Assembly (NCBI RefSeq): GCF_000473225.1
Contig: NZ_KI421509.1
Location: 2,870,868-2,934,867 of the forward strand
DNA from: Sedimentitalea nanhaiensis DSM 24252
Lineage (GTDB): Bacteria; Pseudomonadota; Alphaproteobacteria; Rhodobacterales; Rhodobacteraceae
Length of the DNA stretch: 64,000 nucleotides
Direction: 5' to 3'
Part shown: piece after piece, positions 42,222 to 50,715 of the stretch
How the letters are laid out: each line of letters begins with the position of its first letter
Position numbering within the stretch: the first letter of the stretch is position 1
The notes under the pieces: model-generated
Databases searched by the model: none
Seen by the model: only the letters and a program-made list of their open reading frames with translations
What the model was told of the DNA's origin: nothing
Made by a program: the position numbers and the translations under genes

Positions 42222-43010
42222 TCAAGCCGGGACCGGGTGCAAGGCGGTGCGGATCTGAGCGTGAACCAGCGGGCCGCCCGCGACAACCCCATTCTGGGTG
42301 GGGCGCGGGTTGTTGAATCGCAATGGGCTACCGGCGCGGTCTGTGCACATTGCACCGGCTTCGCGCAGGATCAGATCGCCCGCCGCGATGTCCCATTCCC
42401 AACAGTGGCGCAGGGTCAGCATTCCGTCAAACCGCCCTTCGGCCACCAACGCCATGCGATAGGCCAACGACGGACGATGTGCGCGGGTAAAGGCGGGGAC
42501 CCGCCCGCCGCGCCAGTGGCGTTCGTCCATATTGGGTCGGGTGGCCAGAATATCGGCCTTGTCCAAAATGGCCGTCTTGCTGGGTGCGATGGGCGTTGCA
42601 TTGACAAACGCGCCCTGTCCGGCGGCGGCCGAATACATCAGATCGCGCATCGGCAGGTACACCACCCCGGCGGTCACCTTGCCGTGCTCGACCACGGCCA
42701 GCGCATGGGCCCAGGTGTGTCCATCTTCGGCAAAGTTGCGGGTGCCATCGATGGGATCGACGACAAAGACCCGGTCATGTGCCAGCCGGTCAGGGGTGTC
42801 CTCGGTTTCTTCGGATAGCCAGCCATAGTCCGGCCGTGCCGCCCGGAGCCGGTCGTACAGCATGTCGTTCACCGCGATATCGGCTTCGGTCACAGGACCG
42901 GCACCGTCTGGTTTGTCCCAGCGCCGTGCGGTCGATCCGGTAAAAGCAGTCGCGATCTCGCCTGCCTCGCGGGCGGCATCGATCAGCAGCGCAAGATCAG
43001 TTGCCGGCAA
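42222..43010 (-). CDS. Inositol monophosphatase family / 3'(2'),5'-bisphosphate nucleotidase (CysQ-like)
   Basis: 262 aa. Metal-dependent phosphatase motifs: GWLSEETEDTPDRL, DPIDGTRNFAEDGHTWAHALAVVEHG (DPIDGT at about residue 81-86) and WEWDIAAGDLILREAGA. It hydrolyses PAP or inositol phosphates. Overlaps the upstream TldD/PmbA gene by 14 bp. Confidence 0.9.
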   Translation of the reverse strand: MPATDLALLIDAAREAGEIATAFTGSTARRWDKPDGAGPVTEADIAVNDMLYDRLRAARPDYGWLSEETEDTPDRLAHDRVFVVDPIDGTRNFAEDGHTWAHALAVVEHGKVTAGVVYLPMRDLMYSAAAGQGAFVNATPIAPSKTAILDKADILATRPNMDERHWRGGRVPAFTRAHRPSLAYRMALVAEGRFDGMLTLRHCWEWDIAAGDLILREAGAMCTDRAGSPLRFNNPRPTQNGVVAGGPLVHAQIRTALHPVPA

Positions 43011-44343
43011 GGGTCATCCCTTCGATCAGCAGTGAAGGGACCACCCGTGACAGGTGCGTGCGGGCGTCGTTAGCCGGAATAATTCGGCGCAACATGTCAC
43101 GCAGGTTGCCGGCAATGGTGCATTCGTTCACCGGCCAGACGATTTCGCCGTTCTCGATCCAGAAGCCAGCCGCGCCGCGCGAGTAATCTCCGGTGTTGGG
43201 GTTGATCGTGCTGCCGATCATCGAGGTCACCAACAGCCCCGTACCCATGTCCGCGAGCAACTCGGCGCGGGTTTTTTCCCCCTGGGTCAGCGCCAGGTTC
43301 CAACTGGCCGGGGAGGGTGAAGACGACACGCCGCGGGCGGCGTTTCCGGTGGGGATCATGCCCAGTTTGCGGGCGCTGGCCAAATCCAGTGTCCAGCCGG
43401 TCAGTACGCCGCTGTCCACGATGGCGCGCCGCTGGGTCGGCAGGCCCTCGGCATCGAACGGGCGCGAGCCGGAAACGCGTGGGCGGTGTGGATTCTCGAT
43501 CAGCGACAGGTGATCGGGCAGGACCGGCTGGCCCAGGGCATCCTGCAACCACGAGGACCCACGGGCAATCGCGGCCCCGTTGGCTGCGGCTACAAGATGG
43601 CCGATCAGCGACGAGGAAATGCGTTCGTCAAACAGGACCGGATAGCTGCCGGTTTGAGGCTTGCGGGCGTTCAGGCGCTGTGCGGCGCGCGCACCTGCGG
43701 ATCGTCCGATGTCGTCGGGGCTGCGCAGATCGGACTGGTGGCTGCGCGCGTCACCGTCATAGTCGCGCTCCATACCCGCTCCGGAGCCCGCGATGGCCAC
43801 GCAGCTGACCGAGCGGCTGGTACGCGCGTAGCCCTGGCTGAATCCGTTGCTGGCCGACAGATGAACCTGGTGTTCGCCATAGGATGCATTGGCCGACTGC
43901 ACCTGTGACACGTTCGCGACCGCCAGCCCAGCAGCCTCGGCACGCAGTGCGTCCCGTTCCAGCGTGGCGGGTGATGGTTCGGGCGCCGGATCGACCAGAT
44001 CGAGCGCGGCGCAGTCCGGGTCCTGTGCCAACTGATCCGGGTCGGCGAGCCCAGCAAACGGATCCTCAGGCGCTTCGCGCGCCATCGCCACGGCGCGTTC
44101 CGCCATGGCCGCGAGGGTGGCAGTGCTGGTGTCGGACGCCGAAACAATGGCCTGGCGTCGTCCCAAAAACACTCGCAGACCCAGATCCACTGCTTCGGAG
44201 CGCTCGGCCTGTTCCAGCCCGCCGGCGCGCACGTCAATCGACACCGAGGTGCCACGCACCGCCAGCGCATCCGCTGCATCTGCCCCGGCCTTGCGCGCGG
44301 CCTGCAACATCGCAGCCCCGAGGACTTCTAGTGAATCTGTCAT
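42997..44343 (-). CDS. TldD/PmbA family metalloprotease
   Basis: 448 aa, the PmbA (TldE) length. Features: an N-terminal domain with AVRGTSVSIDVRAGGLEQAERSEAVDLGLRVFLG, and C-terminal LNARKPQTGSYPVLFDERISSSLIGHLVAAANGAAIARGSSWL, RGVSSSPSPASWNLALTQGEKTRAELLADMGTGLLVTSMIGSTINPNTGDYSRGAAGFWIENGEI. The TldD-type HExxxH metal site is not present, as expected for the non-catalytic PmbA partner. Acts in peptide maturation or proteolysis with TldD, which is not in the window. Confidence 0.88.
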   Translation of the reverse strand: MTDSLEVLGAAMLQAARKAGADAADALAVRGTSVSIDVRAGGLEQAERSEAVDLGLRVFLGRRQAIVSASDTSTATLAAMAERAVAMAREAPEDPFAGLADPDQLAQDPDCAALDLVDPAPEPSPATLERDALRAEAAGLAVANVSQVQSANASYGEHQVHLSASNGFSQGYARTSRSVSCVAIAGSGAGMERDYDGDARSHQSDLRSPDDIGRSAGARAAQRLNARKPQTGSYPVLFDERISSSLIGHLVAAANGAAIARGSSWLQDALGQPVLPDHLSLIENPHRPRVSGSRPFDAEGLPTQRRAIVDSGVLTGWTLDLASARKLGMIPTGNAARGVSSSPSPASWNLALTQGEKTRAELLADMGTGLLVTSMIGSTINPNTGDYSRGAAGFWIENGEIVWPVNECTIAGNLRDMLRRIIPANDARTHLSRVVPSLLIEGMTLAGN

Positions 44344-44517
44344 GCAGGCCTTTCCCGGACGTTGCGATCCAAAACCATGTCAGCAGCTAATCATCAGCGG
44401 GCACTGTCGCAAGACCTGACCGGCCCCGGAAGGGGATGTTGGGCGATCTGTGGTCGCAGTAAGTCCCCGCCCCGACGATTTGCAATTCTCCGGTGGCGGG
44501 GACGTGCGGGATCACGC

Positions 44518-46044
44518 CTATTGGATGCGTTGTCCGTTCGCCAGGACGTGACCCTGGTCGTTGATTTCGAGTTTCGAGTTCAGCGTGTCCGGCTCGGACC
44601 CTGGAACCGCCAGCATGCCCATCATCATGCGTGCGCCCATGGCTTCTTCGTTGCCGACGAAGCCCATTGCAATCAACTTGTCCAGCAAGCCGTTGCCCCC
44701 GACCAGTTGCAAGTCGACGTGGCCGGTGGGCCGGGGCATGCCGTCAAAGGTTTCGGTGTCACTGTTGTCAAAGATGAAATCGCCGGTTCCGGACAGCTTG
44801 GCTCCGACCATCGATATCAGCAGCTTGTTGATCGTCAAAGCGCTCAGCTCAACCGGGGTTTCGCCCGATGTTTCCAGCGACGCGGCCACGTTCGGGTCGA
44901 GGAAGTTGAACAGCACCTTGGCCTTGCCGGTCAGATCCAGCGCAACGGAGGCCGGGTCGCGTGGCAATTGCGCGGCGGGGTCGAACATGGCCCACAGCAT
45001 GTCAGACATGGTGAAATCAGAGAGGGTCAGACCGGCGGAAAAATCCTGGTCGGCATCTGACTTGGCCACCGGAATGGCGATGTTGAAGGCTGTGACAGCC
45101 GCATTCAGCGCGATCGGGAACGGCAGTTCGGCTCCGGTCATGGTCAGCGCGGTCTGCTGCTGCTGTGCGTCATAGGCGATTTGGTTTTCGTCCATCTTGA
45201 CCGCAACGCTACCCCCTTGCGAGGCGCTGGACATGGCAAACGGTGCGCCGTCGCCAATCCCCTCGGCATCCGAGCTGCCCGAACCATAATGGAACGTGCC
45301 GTCGAGCTTGAAGCCATCCGCCAACATCTGGTTCAAATCCGCCGGATCCATCTGCAAGGGGATCGCGCCGCTGCCGTCAAACCCAACATTTTGCATCTGT
45401 CCCTTGATGCTGCCCCGGTCTTCGGACTCCGGATCGTCAAAGGCAAAATCAAATGTCAGCGAATCCGCCCGCAGGCTTTGAACATAGCTGCGCACCTCGG
45501 CCAGCTGCATCTGGGTGTTGCTGGCGACCTTGGCCATCGCGACTGAGACCCGTGCCACTTCGGGTGGCACCGCTTCGTCGTCGACGACCAGCGACGTCAG
45601 GTCCAGCCCGATCCGGTCCGCGTCATAGGCATAGGTGATATCCTCGATGCTTCCGGTTGCAGTCAGGCTGCCGCCGGACTGGCTGTAGGTGATGACGCCC
45701 GATACCGGGTCTTCGCCCCCGTCCGAGCCTTCAAACGACATCGGTACGCTGTCGGGCATGGTTATGGCGACGGACCCATCGCCGTTTTCGGTGAACGCCA
45801 GACTGTCCATTTTGACCGCGAACAGTCCGTCCTCTTCGGGCATCGCCATCGTCAGGGTCATGTTCTGCACGGTCAGGGTGGTCCCGGATGACTGTTCGTC
45901 GCCGCTGACCGTATAGCCGGCCGAAGACAGATAGGTCTTCCAATCCGACCAGACATCCAGGGCCGTCAGATCCGCATAGGCGGCCTGGGTCGCAACAGCA
46001 TAGGCGAGCGCGGCCCCGGCACTGCGCGCAATAAACGTGGTCAT
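44518..46044 (-). CDS. DUF2125 domain secreted protein
   Basis: 508 aa from the ATG at 46044 (AGGAAAGG 7 nt upstream). A signal peptide (FIARSAGAALAYAVATQAAYA) is followed by a repetitive beta-rich protein of the DUF2125 type (LTALDVWSDWKTYLSSAGYTVSG, DQDFSAGLTLSDFTMSDMLWAMFDPAAQLPRDPASVALDLTGKAKVLFN). DUF2125 proteins are uncharacterised and probably periplasmic or outer-membrane associated. A 136-bp intergenic space separates it from the disrupted SDR gene on the other strand. Confidence 0.85.
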   Translation of the reverse strand: MTTFIARSAGAALAYAVATQAAYADLTALDVWSDWKTYLSSAGYTVSGDEQSSGTTLTVQNMTLTMAMPEEDGLFAVKMDSLAFTENGDGSVAITMPDSVPMSFEGSDGGEDPVSGVITYSQSGGSLTATGSIEDITYAYDADRIGLDLTSLVVDDEAVPPEVARVSVAMAKVASNTQMQLAEVRSYVQSLRADSLTFDFAFDDPESEDRGSIKGQMQNVGFDGSGAIPLQMDPADLNQMLADGFKLDGTFHYGSGSSDAEGIGDGAPFAMSSASQGGSVAVKMDENQIAYDAQQQQTALTMTGAELPFPIALNAAVTAFNIAIPVAKSDADQDFSAGLTLSDFTMSDMLWAMFDPAAQLPRDPASVALDLTGKAKVLFNFLDPNVAASLETSGETPVELSALTINKLLISMVGAKLSGTGDFIFDNSDTETFDGMPRPTGHVDLQLVGGNGLLDKLIAMGFVGNEEAMGARMMMGMLAVPGSEPDTLNSKLEINDQGHVLANGQRIQ

Positions 46045-46169
46045 GAGTGAACCTTTCCTGACAAACTTGCGGCGCATGGTCTGCGCTTGGCGGGCGGTCG
46101 TCAAGGGGTGGACCCGTTCAATTCGCAGCATTACCACAGGGGGCAACGACAATGTGAAAGGTCAGCCAG

Positions 46170-46936
46170 ATGGACATGAAAGACAAAACCGTACTGATCA
46201 CCGGTGCCAGCCGTGGTATCGGTGCCGAAGCCGCCCGGATCTTTGCGCTTGCAGGGGCAAATGTGGGGCTGTTGGCGCGCAGTGGCAACAAGGTCGAGGC
46301 GCTGGCCGACGATCTGGGCGCGCGCGCCTTTGGCATGGCCTGCGATGTCGGCGACTATCGTCAGGTCGAGGCGGCGGTAAAGGCGAGGCGGCGGTAAAGG
46401 CCTGCGTTGACCGGTTTGGCGGGCTGGACGTACTGATCGGAAATGCCGGAGTGATCGAGCCGATCTCGCATTTGGCCAGCGCCGACCCCGAAGGCTGGGG
46501 CCATGCGGTGGATATTAACCTCAAGGGGGTATTTCACGGCATGCGCGCAGCGCTGCCGGTGATGATAGAGCGTGGCGGAGGAACCATCCTGACTGTCAGT
46601 TCCGGCGCGGCACATGGCCCGGTAGAAGCCTGGAGCCACTATTGCGCATCCAAGGCCGGCGCGGCGATGCTGACCTCTTGTGTCGACAAGGAAAACCGCG
46701 ATCAAGGCATCCGGGCCATGGGTTTGTCACCGGGCACGGTGGCGACCCAGATGCAGCGCGAGATCAAATCCAGCGGCATCAATCCGATCAGCAAGCTGGA
46801 ATGGGAAGACCACATTCCAGCCGACTGGCCCGCGCGTGCACTGTTGTGGATGTGCTCACCCGAGGCGGATGATTTCATCGGCACCGAGATTTCCCTGCGC
46901 GACGACGCCGTGCGTAAGCGGGTCGGGCTGGTATGA
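46170..46936 (+). pseudogene. SDR-family oxidoreductase, frameshifted by a 17-bp tandem duplication
   Basis: The start at 46170 gives MDMKDKTVLITGASRGIGAEAARIFALAG, the cofactor-binding TGxxxGIG motif. The frame fails after AAVKARRR at 46397. The rest (VEAAVKACVDRFGGLDVLIGNAGVIEP, NAG motif; YCASK catalytic motif; C-terminus to 46936) is intact in another frame. Removing one copy of the 17-nt repeat (46368-46401) restores a perfect 250-aa SDR. The TGA at 46934-46936 overlaps the next ATG, so it belongs to an operon with the enoyl-CoA hydratase. As it stands it is inactive, unless the duplication is an assembly error. Confidence 0.88.
46368..46401 (+). repeat. Perfect 17-bp tandem duplication in the SDR gene
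   Basis: GAGGCGGCGGTAAAGGC at 46368-46384 and again at 46385-46401, head to tail. Its length is not a multiple of three, so it causes the frameshift. Likely replication slippage. Confidence 0.95.
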
Positions 46937-47553
46937 TCGAACTGCACAAGGACGGTGGTCTGTGGACCGTTACACTGAACCGCCCGGACAAGGCCAATTC
47001 CCTGACCGGCGCAATGTTGACGGAACTGGCCCAGATCGCCGAATCCGCCACCGAGGCCCGCGCCCTTATCCTGACGGGAAAGGGCAAGGTGTTCAGCGCC
47101 GGGGCCGATCTGGATGAGGCCCGTGCCGGCCTGGCGACCTCCGATCTGTGGGAGCGGCTGTCCGGAGCGATCGCGCGGTTGCCCTGTCTTACGATCGCCG
47201 CGCTGAACGGCACCCTGGCCGGGGGTGCCATGGGCATGGTGCTGGCCTGCGACCTGCGCCTTGCGGTGCCGGGGGCCAGGTTTTTCTATCCGGTCATGAA
47301 GCTGGGGTTTCTGCCCCAGCCGTCGGATCCGGCGCGCATGACCGCCTTGATCGGACCGGCACGGACCCGGCTGATCCTGATGGCTGGACAAAAGATCACT
47401 GCGGACGAGGCGCTGACCTTTGGTTTGGTCGACAGCCTCGTGCCGCAGGAAAAGCTATTGGCGACCGCACGGGATTGGGCGGCCGACACGTGCGCCGCCA
47501 ATCCTGCGGCAGCGACCGGAATTGCGGCTTTGTGCGGCAAGACTGTCGGTTGA
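46933..47553 (+). CDS. Enoyl-CoA hydratase/isomerase family protein
   Basis: 206 aa, somewhat short for crotonases (about 255-265), lacking the usual C-terminal trimerisation helices. Core motifs: NRPDKANSLTGAMLTEL, LILTGKGKVFSAGADLDEARAG (AGAD) and NGTLAGGAMGMVLACDLRLAVPGARFFYPVMKLGFLP, where GGAMGM forms the oxyanion hole. The expected second catalytic Glu in this position is replaced by context PVMKLG. Starts as an ATGA overlap with the SDR gene, suggesting a shared pathway, possibly acyl-CoA degradation. A 9-bp hairpin lies 10 bp after the stop. Confidence 0.82.
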   Translation: MIELHKDGGLWTVTLNRPDKANSLTGAMLTELAQIAESATEARALILTGKGKVFSAGADLDEARAGLATSDLWERLSGAIARLPCLTIAALNGTLAGGAMGMVLACDLRLAVPGARFFYPVMKLGFLPQPSDPARMTALIGPARTRLILMAGQKITADEALTFGLVDSLVPQEKLLATARDWAADTCAANPAAATGIAALCGKTVG

Positions 47554-47563
47554 TTGTGAATGA

Positions 47564-47588
47564 ATCGCCCGGTTTCCGGCCGGGCGAT
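47564..47588 (+). terminator. Hairpin after the enoyl-CoA hydratase gene
   Basis: ATCGCCCGG - 7-nt loop - CCGGGCGAT, a perfect 9-bp stem 10 nt after the stop codon. The U tract is weak. Confidence 0.6.
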
Positions 47589-47698
47589 CCCGTCTGTTTC
47601 ACCGCCAAGCCCTGATCGACCCAAGCGGCACTTTCACCAGAGTGTGCGGTCGGTTGGGCGAAAATATGATTCCGACTAAAAAACTAGGATTGACTAAT

Positions 47699-47715
47699 CT
47701 GACAATAAAAGTCAG
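47699..47715. promoter_or_regulatory. Inverted repeat in the hemP operon promoter (candidate iron box)
   Basis: CTGAC-AATAAAA-GTCAG. A -35-like TTGACT (47690-47695) lies just upstream. The form (TGA-N9-TCA) resembles iron-responsive boxes described for alphaproteobacteria (RirA/IscR-type). The AT-rich segment from 47670 to 47695 closely matches 49882-49909 before bfd. Confidence 0.5.
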
Positions 47716-47749
47716 GTTTACCGGCGAGCCAGGATAGGGAGCGCCGCAG

Positions 47750-47923
47750 ATGCAAGAGCAATGGAATGTCACGTTCAGCCACCCGCAGTCTTGCGGTGAA
47801 CGCGAGAGCCGCGACCGTTTGCGGCCCGGACTGGCGCTCGCAGGGGCACAGCATTCCTGGCCCGCAGATTGGAACCTTGAGGTCCTTTTGGACCGCATAT
47901 CCGCAGAGGAAAGGACAGACTGA
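47750..47923 (+). CDS. 57-aa ORF preceding hemP
   Basis: MQEQWNVTFSHPQSCGERES... ending ISAEERTD. AGGGAG is 8 nt upstream of the ATG and its TGA overlaps the hemP ATG. No family recognised; one Cys. It may be a genuine small protein or a leader peptide for hemP translation. Confidence 0.45.
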   Translation: MQEQWNVTFSHPQSCGERESRDRLRPGLALAGAQHSWPADWNLEVLLDRISAEERTD

Positions 47924-48087
47924 TGCAGGTGGAAAACAAACCTCGGATCGAAACCTCGTCGCAGACCGTCCCCAGTTGGTCCGCCGAGGATCTGACCCAG
48001 GGCGGCGCGACCGCCCGGATCAAACTGGGCGAGGCTGAATATGTGTTGCGGATCACCCGCGCCAGCAAACTGATCCTGACAAAATGA
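47923..48087 (+). CDS. hemP: Hemin uptake protein HemP
   Basis: 54 aa. The C-terminal half matches the HemP family: SAEDLTQGGATARIKLGEAEYVLRITRASKLILTK, with the LxxGG and RITxxxKLILTK signatures. HemP proteins lie in haem-uptake operons in proteobacteria and have been linked to control of haem-receptor expression. Coupled on both sides by ATGA overlaps. No haem receptor or TonB gene is present in this window. Lies downstream of a candidate iron box. Confidence 0.85.
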   Translation: MQVENKPRIETSSQTVPSWSAEDLTQGGATARIKLGEAEYVLRITRASKLILTK

Positions 48088-48554
48088 ACGCGATGACGAA
48101 CCCCAGGGGCGGCGCGCCGGTCGGGCATCTGGGACATTTGGGTCCGGTCGAGCAAGCCGCCGTCCGCCTGATGCGCGCCTGGAGCAACGGACCCAAAGCG
48201 CTGAGGCAAGAAATCGATGTTATCCGGGCCAACCTGGGACATGACCGTGCCGAGACGATCCGCGAAACTGTTTGCCAATTGTGCGAACTGTGCTGTCGGC
48301 ATGGTCGCCGTCCGTTGATGTGCCACCAGGCAAGTTGCGCCTGCCTGGGCGCAGATGAATCCTGTTTCGCGCAGTTCGTCGCCAATGCAACCGAAGGGCG
48401 GCGCGAGGATGCGCTGCTGATGGCGACATTGTTGGTGCGGGCGGATTGCGTACTGTACCTGTTGGCCCATGCCGAAACGCTGGGTCGAATCCTGTCGCTG
48501 TATGCCTTGCGCCTGTCGGCCCGGCCTGCCGTGAAACCGAGCACATTCCACTAA
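48084..48554 (+). CDS. Conserved Cys-rich protein of the hemP locus
   Basis: 156 aa. Contains many Cys in a short stretch: ETVCQLCELCCRHGRRPLMCHQASCACLGADESCFAQFV (about residues 61-101). Helices precede and follow. The Cys spacing (CxxC, CC, CxxxxCxC) could bind a metal or Fe-S cluster. Family not recognised. ATGA overlap with hemP and 11 bp before the imelysin gene; a role in iron or haem handling is implied by context. Confidence 0.7.
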   Translation: MNAMTNPRGGAPVGHLGHLGPVEQAAVRLMRAWSNGPKALRQEIDVIRANLGHDRAETIRETVCQLCELCCRHGRRPLMCHQASCACLGADESCFAQFVANATEGRREDALLMATLLVRADCVLYLLAHAETLGRILSLYALRLSARPAVKPSTFH

Positions 48555-48565
48555 AGGGACCGCCC

Positions 48566-49828
48566 ATGAAATCTGTTCTGCTTGCAACCACGCTTTTGAC
48601 ATTTGGTCTTGGATCGGCAGCCATGGCGACCACTAAGGCAGAGGTGCTGACCTTCTATGCCGATATCGCTCAGGCGACCTATTCAGACAGCCTTGCCGCC
48701 GCCAGAACGCTGCAAACCGCTGTACAAACGCTGGTCTCTGACCCGACCGGGGCCAATCTCCAGGCCGCCCGCGCGGCCTGGATCGCTGCGCGTGAACCCT
48801 ATCAGCAGTCCGAGGTGTTTCGGTTCGGCAATCCCATTGTCGATGACTGGGAAGGCAAGGTGAATTCCTGGCCGCTGGACGAGGGGTTGATCGACTATGT
48901 CGACGCAGCCTATGGCGGTCCGACGGATGAAAATGACTTTGCCGTGCTCAACGTCATCGCCAACCCCAGCTTTGCGTTGTCGGGCAAGACCATCGATGCG
49001 GAGCTTATCACGCCCGAACTGTTGGCGGACACCCTGCACGAGGCAGACGGGATCGAGGCCAATGTCGCCACCGGATATCATGCCATCGAATTTTTGCTGT
49101 GGGGGCAGGATCTGAATGGCCATGGTACCGGGGCAGGTGAACGTCCAGCCACGGATTTTGCCCGGAACGAGACCTGTACCGGGGGCAATTGTGACCGCCG
49201 CGCGCAATATCTGATGGCTGCGACCGAACTGTTGGTCCGCGACCTTGAATGGATGGCAGCGCAATGGCGCGACGGGGGGCAGGGCCGCAATGCGGTGACC
49301 GCAGACGAGGATGCGGGCATCGTCGCCATGCTAACGGGCATGGGCAGTCTGTCCTATGGGGAACTGGCGGGCGAACGGATGCGGCTGGGCCTGATGTTGA
49401 ACGACCCCGAAGAAGAACAGGATTGTTTCTCGGATAACACTCACAACAGCCATTATTTCGACGGGCTTGGCATCCGGAACGTGTACCTGGGCAGTTATAC
49501 CCGCCCGGACGGTTCGGTGCTGAGCGGGGCGTCCCTGGCGGATCTGGTGACTGAAACGGATCCTGCGCTGGATGCCGAAATGCAAGCCAGGCTGAGCCAG
49601 ACCATGCAGGCCTTGGGCGCAATCAAGTCCGAAGCCGAGGCCGGTTTCGCTTACGATCAAATGCTGGAACGGGGCAACGAAAAGGGCGAAAAGCTGATCA
49701 TGGGCGGTGTGAATGCCTTGGTCGATCAGGCCAAGACCATCGAGCGGGTGGTCACCGTGCTGGGGCTGGACAACATCGCGTTCGAGGGGTCGGAAAGCCT
49801 GGATAACCCTGATGCGGTCTTTCAGTGA
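48566..49828 (+). CDS. Imelysin-family (IrpA/M75-like) periplasmic protein
   Basis: 420 aa from the ATG at 48566, with AAAGGGA upstream. Signal peptide (KSVLLATTLLTFGLGSAAMA). The M75 imelysin repeats include the conserved GxHxxE motif as GYHAIEFLLWGQDL (about 170-175), plus RAAWIAAREPYQQSEVFRFGNPIVDDW. Imelysin proteins bind iron or haem in the periplasm and are induced on iron limitation. The stop is followed by the bfd promoter region. Confidence 0.9.
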   Translation: MKSVLLATTLLTFGLGSAAMATTKAEVLTFYADIAQATYSDSLAAARTLQTAVQTLVSDPTGANLQAARAAWIAAREPYQQSEVFRFGNPIVDDWEGKVNSWPLDEGLIDYVDAAYGGPTDENDFAVLNVIANPSFALSGKTIDAELITPELLADTLHEADGIEANVATGYHAIEFLLWGQDLNGHGTGAGERPATDFARNETCTGGNCDRRAQYLMAATELLVRDLEWMAAQWRDGGQGRNAVTADEDAGIVAMLTGMGSLSYGELAGERMRLGLMLNDPEEEQDCFSDNTHNSHYFDGLGIRNVYLGSYTRPDGSVLSGASLADLVTETDPALDAEMQARLSQTMQALGAIKSEAEAGFAYDQMLERGNEKGEKLIMGGVNALVDQAKTIERVVTVLGLDNIAFEGSESLDNPDAVFQ

Positions 49829-49922
49829 CGCCTGTGGCGCTGAACCCGGTTACCGGTGGTAAGCGCCACACATAGCTGCATTTCCGATTAAAACACTAAG
49901 GATTTGACTGGTGTGTGCGCCT

Positions 49923-49947
49923 ATTTCCGACTATTAGAGTCGGAAAT
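49923..49947. promoter_or_regulatory. Perfect inverted repeat in the bfd/bfr promoter (candidate iron box)
   Basis: ATTTCCGAC-TATTAGA-GTCGGAAAT, 9-bp arms with a 7-bp centre, 42 bp before bfd. Same GAC-N7-GTC core as the hemP box at 47699-47715. A -35-like TTGACT (49904-49909) lies upstream. Confidence 0.6.
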
Positions 49948-49988
49948 GAGGAATCGCCAGCTCACTCACAGGACTGAAAGGCATTGCG

Positions 49989-50282
49989 ATGATCGTCTGT
50001 CATTGCGCCAAGATTGCGGATCACGAGATCCACGCCGCCATCGATTGGATGCGGGCCGCTGATCCGGATACGGTCATCAGCCCCGGCAAGATCTATCATG
50101 CCCTTGGCAAATCTGCCGATTGTGGCGGTTGTATGCCGCTTTTCCTAGACACCATGCGGGCGAATGATAATTTGTGTGTTCCAATGGAATTACGCAGCCT
50201 GCGTGCCAGAAAACAAAGGGAGATTTCACATGAAGGGCGATCCGAAAGTCATCGAATACCTCAACAAGGCGTTACGCCATGA
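49989..50282 (+). CDS. bfd: Bacterioferritin-associated ferredoxin
   Basis: 97 aa. A [2Fe-2S] ferredoxin with ligands Cys4, Cys6, Cys45 and Cys48 (MIVCHC...CGGC). It reduces and releases iron stored in bacterioferritin. The last 18 residues overlap the bfr gene (53 bp) and have no family resemblance; the C-terminal extension may be accidental. Directly precedes bfr. Confidence 0.92.
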   Translation: MIVCHCAKIADHEIHAAIDWMRAADPDTVISPGKIYHALGKSADCGGCMPLFLDTMRANDNLCVPMELRSLRARKQREISHEGRSESHRIPQQGVTP

Positions 50283-50715
50283 ACTGACCGCAGTCAGCCA
50301 ATACTGGCTGCACTATCGGTTGCAGGCCGATTGGGGCCTTGGCCATATGGCCAAGAAGAGCCGCGAAGAATCGATTGAGGAAATGGAACACGCCGACAAG
50401 CTGATCGACCGGATCATCTTTCTGGAAGGCCACCCAAATCTGCAGAAACTCGACCCGCTGCGCATCGGTCAAAACGCACGCGAGACGCTGGAATGCGATC
50501 TGGCCGCCGAAGTGTCCGCTCGCGCCCTGTACAAAGAGGCGCGCGAGGTCTGCAGCGACGCCGGCGATTACGTGACGATGAAGCTGTTCGAAGACTTGAT
50601 GGCCGACGAAGAAGGCCACATCGACTTTCTGGAAACCCAGCTGGAACTGTACGACAGTGTCGGCGCAGAGAAATATGCACAACTCAATGCCTCGAAAATG
50701 GACGAATCCGAGTAG
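50230..50715 (+). CDS. bfr: Bacterioferritin
   Basis: 161 aa. Haem-containing 24-subunit iron store. The numbering is canonical: ferroxidase ligands Glu18, Glu51, His54, Glu94, Glu127 and His130, and haem ligand Met52 (EEMEHADK) are all in place. ATG at 50230 with AAGGGAG 7 nt upstream. Overlaps bfd at its start and, for 29 bp, the di-haem oxidoreductase gene at its end. Confidence 0.97.
   Translation: MKGDPKVIEYLNKALRHELTAVSQYWLHYRLQADWGLGHMAKKSREESIEEMEHADKLIDRIIFLEGHPNLQKLDPLRIGQNARETLECDLAAEVSARALYKEAREVCSDAGDYVTMKLFEDLMADEEGHIDFLETQLELYDSVGAEKYAQLNASKMDESE

Noticed and set aside
46385-46401. Programmed frameshift in the SDR gene
   Set aside because: There is no slippery sequence or pseudoknot; a perfect 17-bp duplication fully explains the shift.
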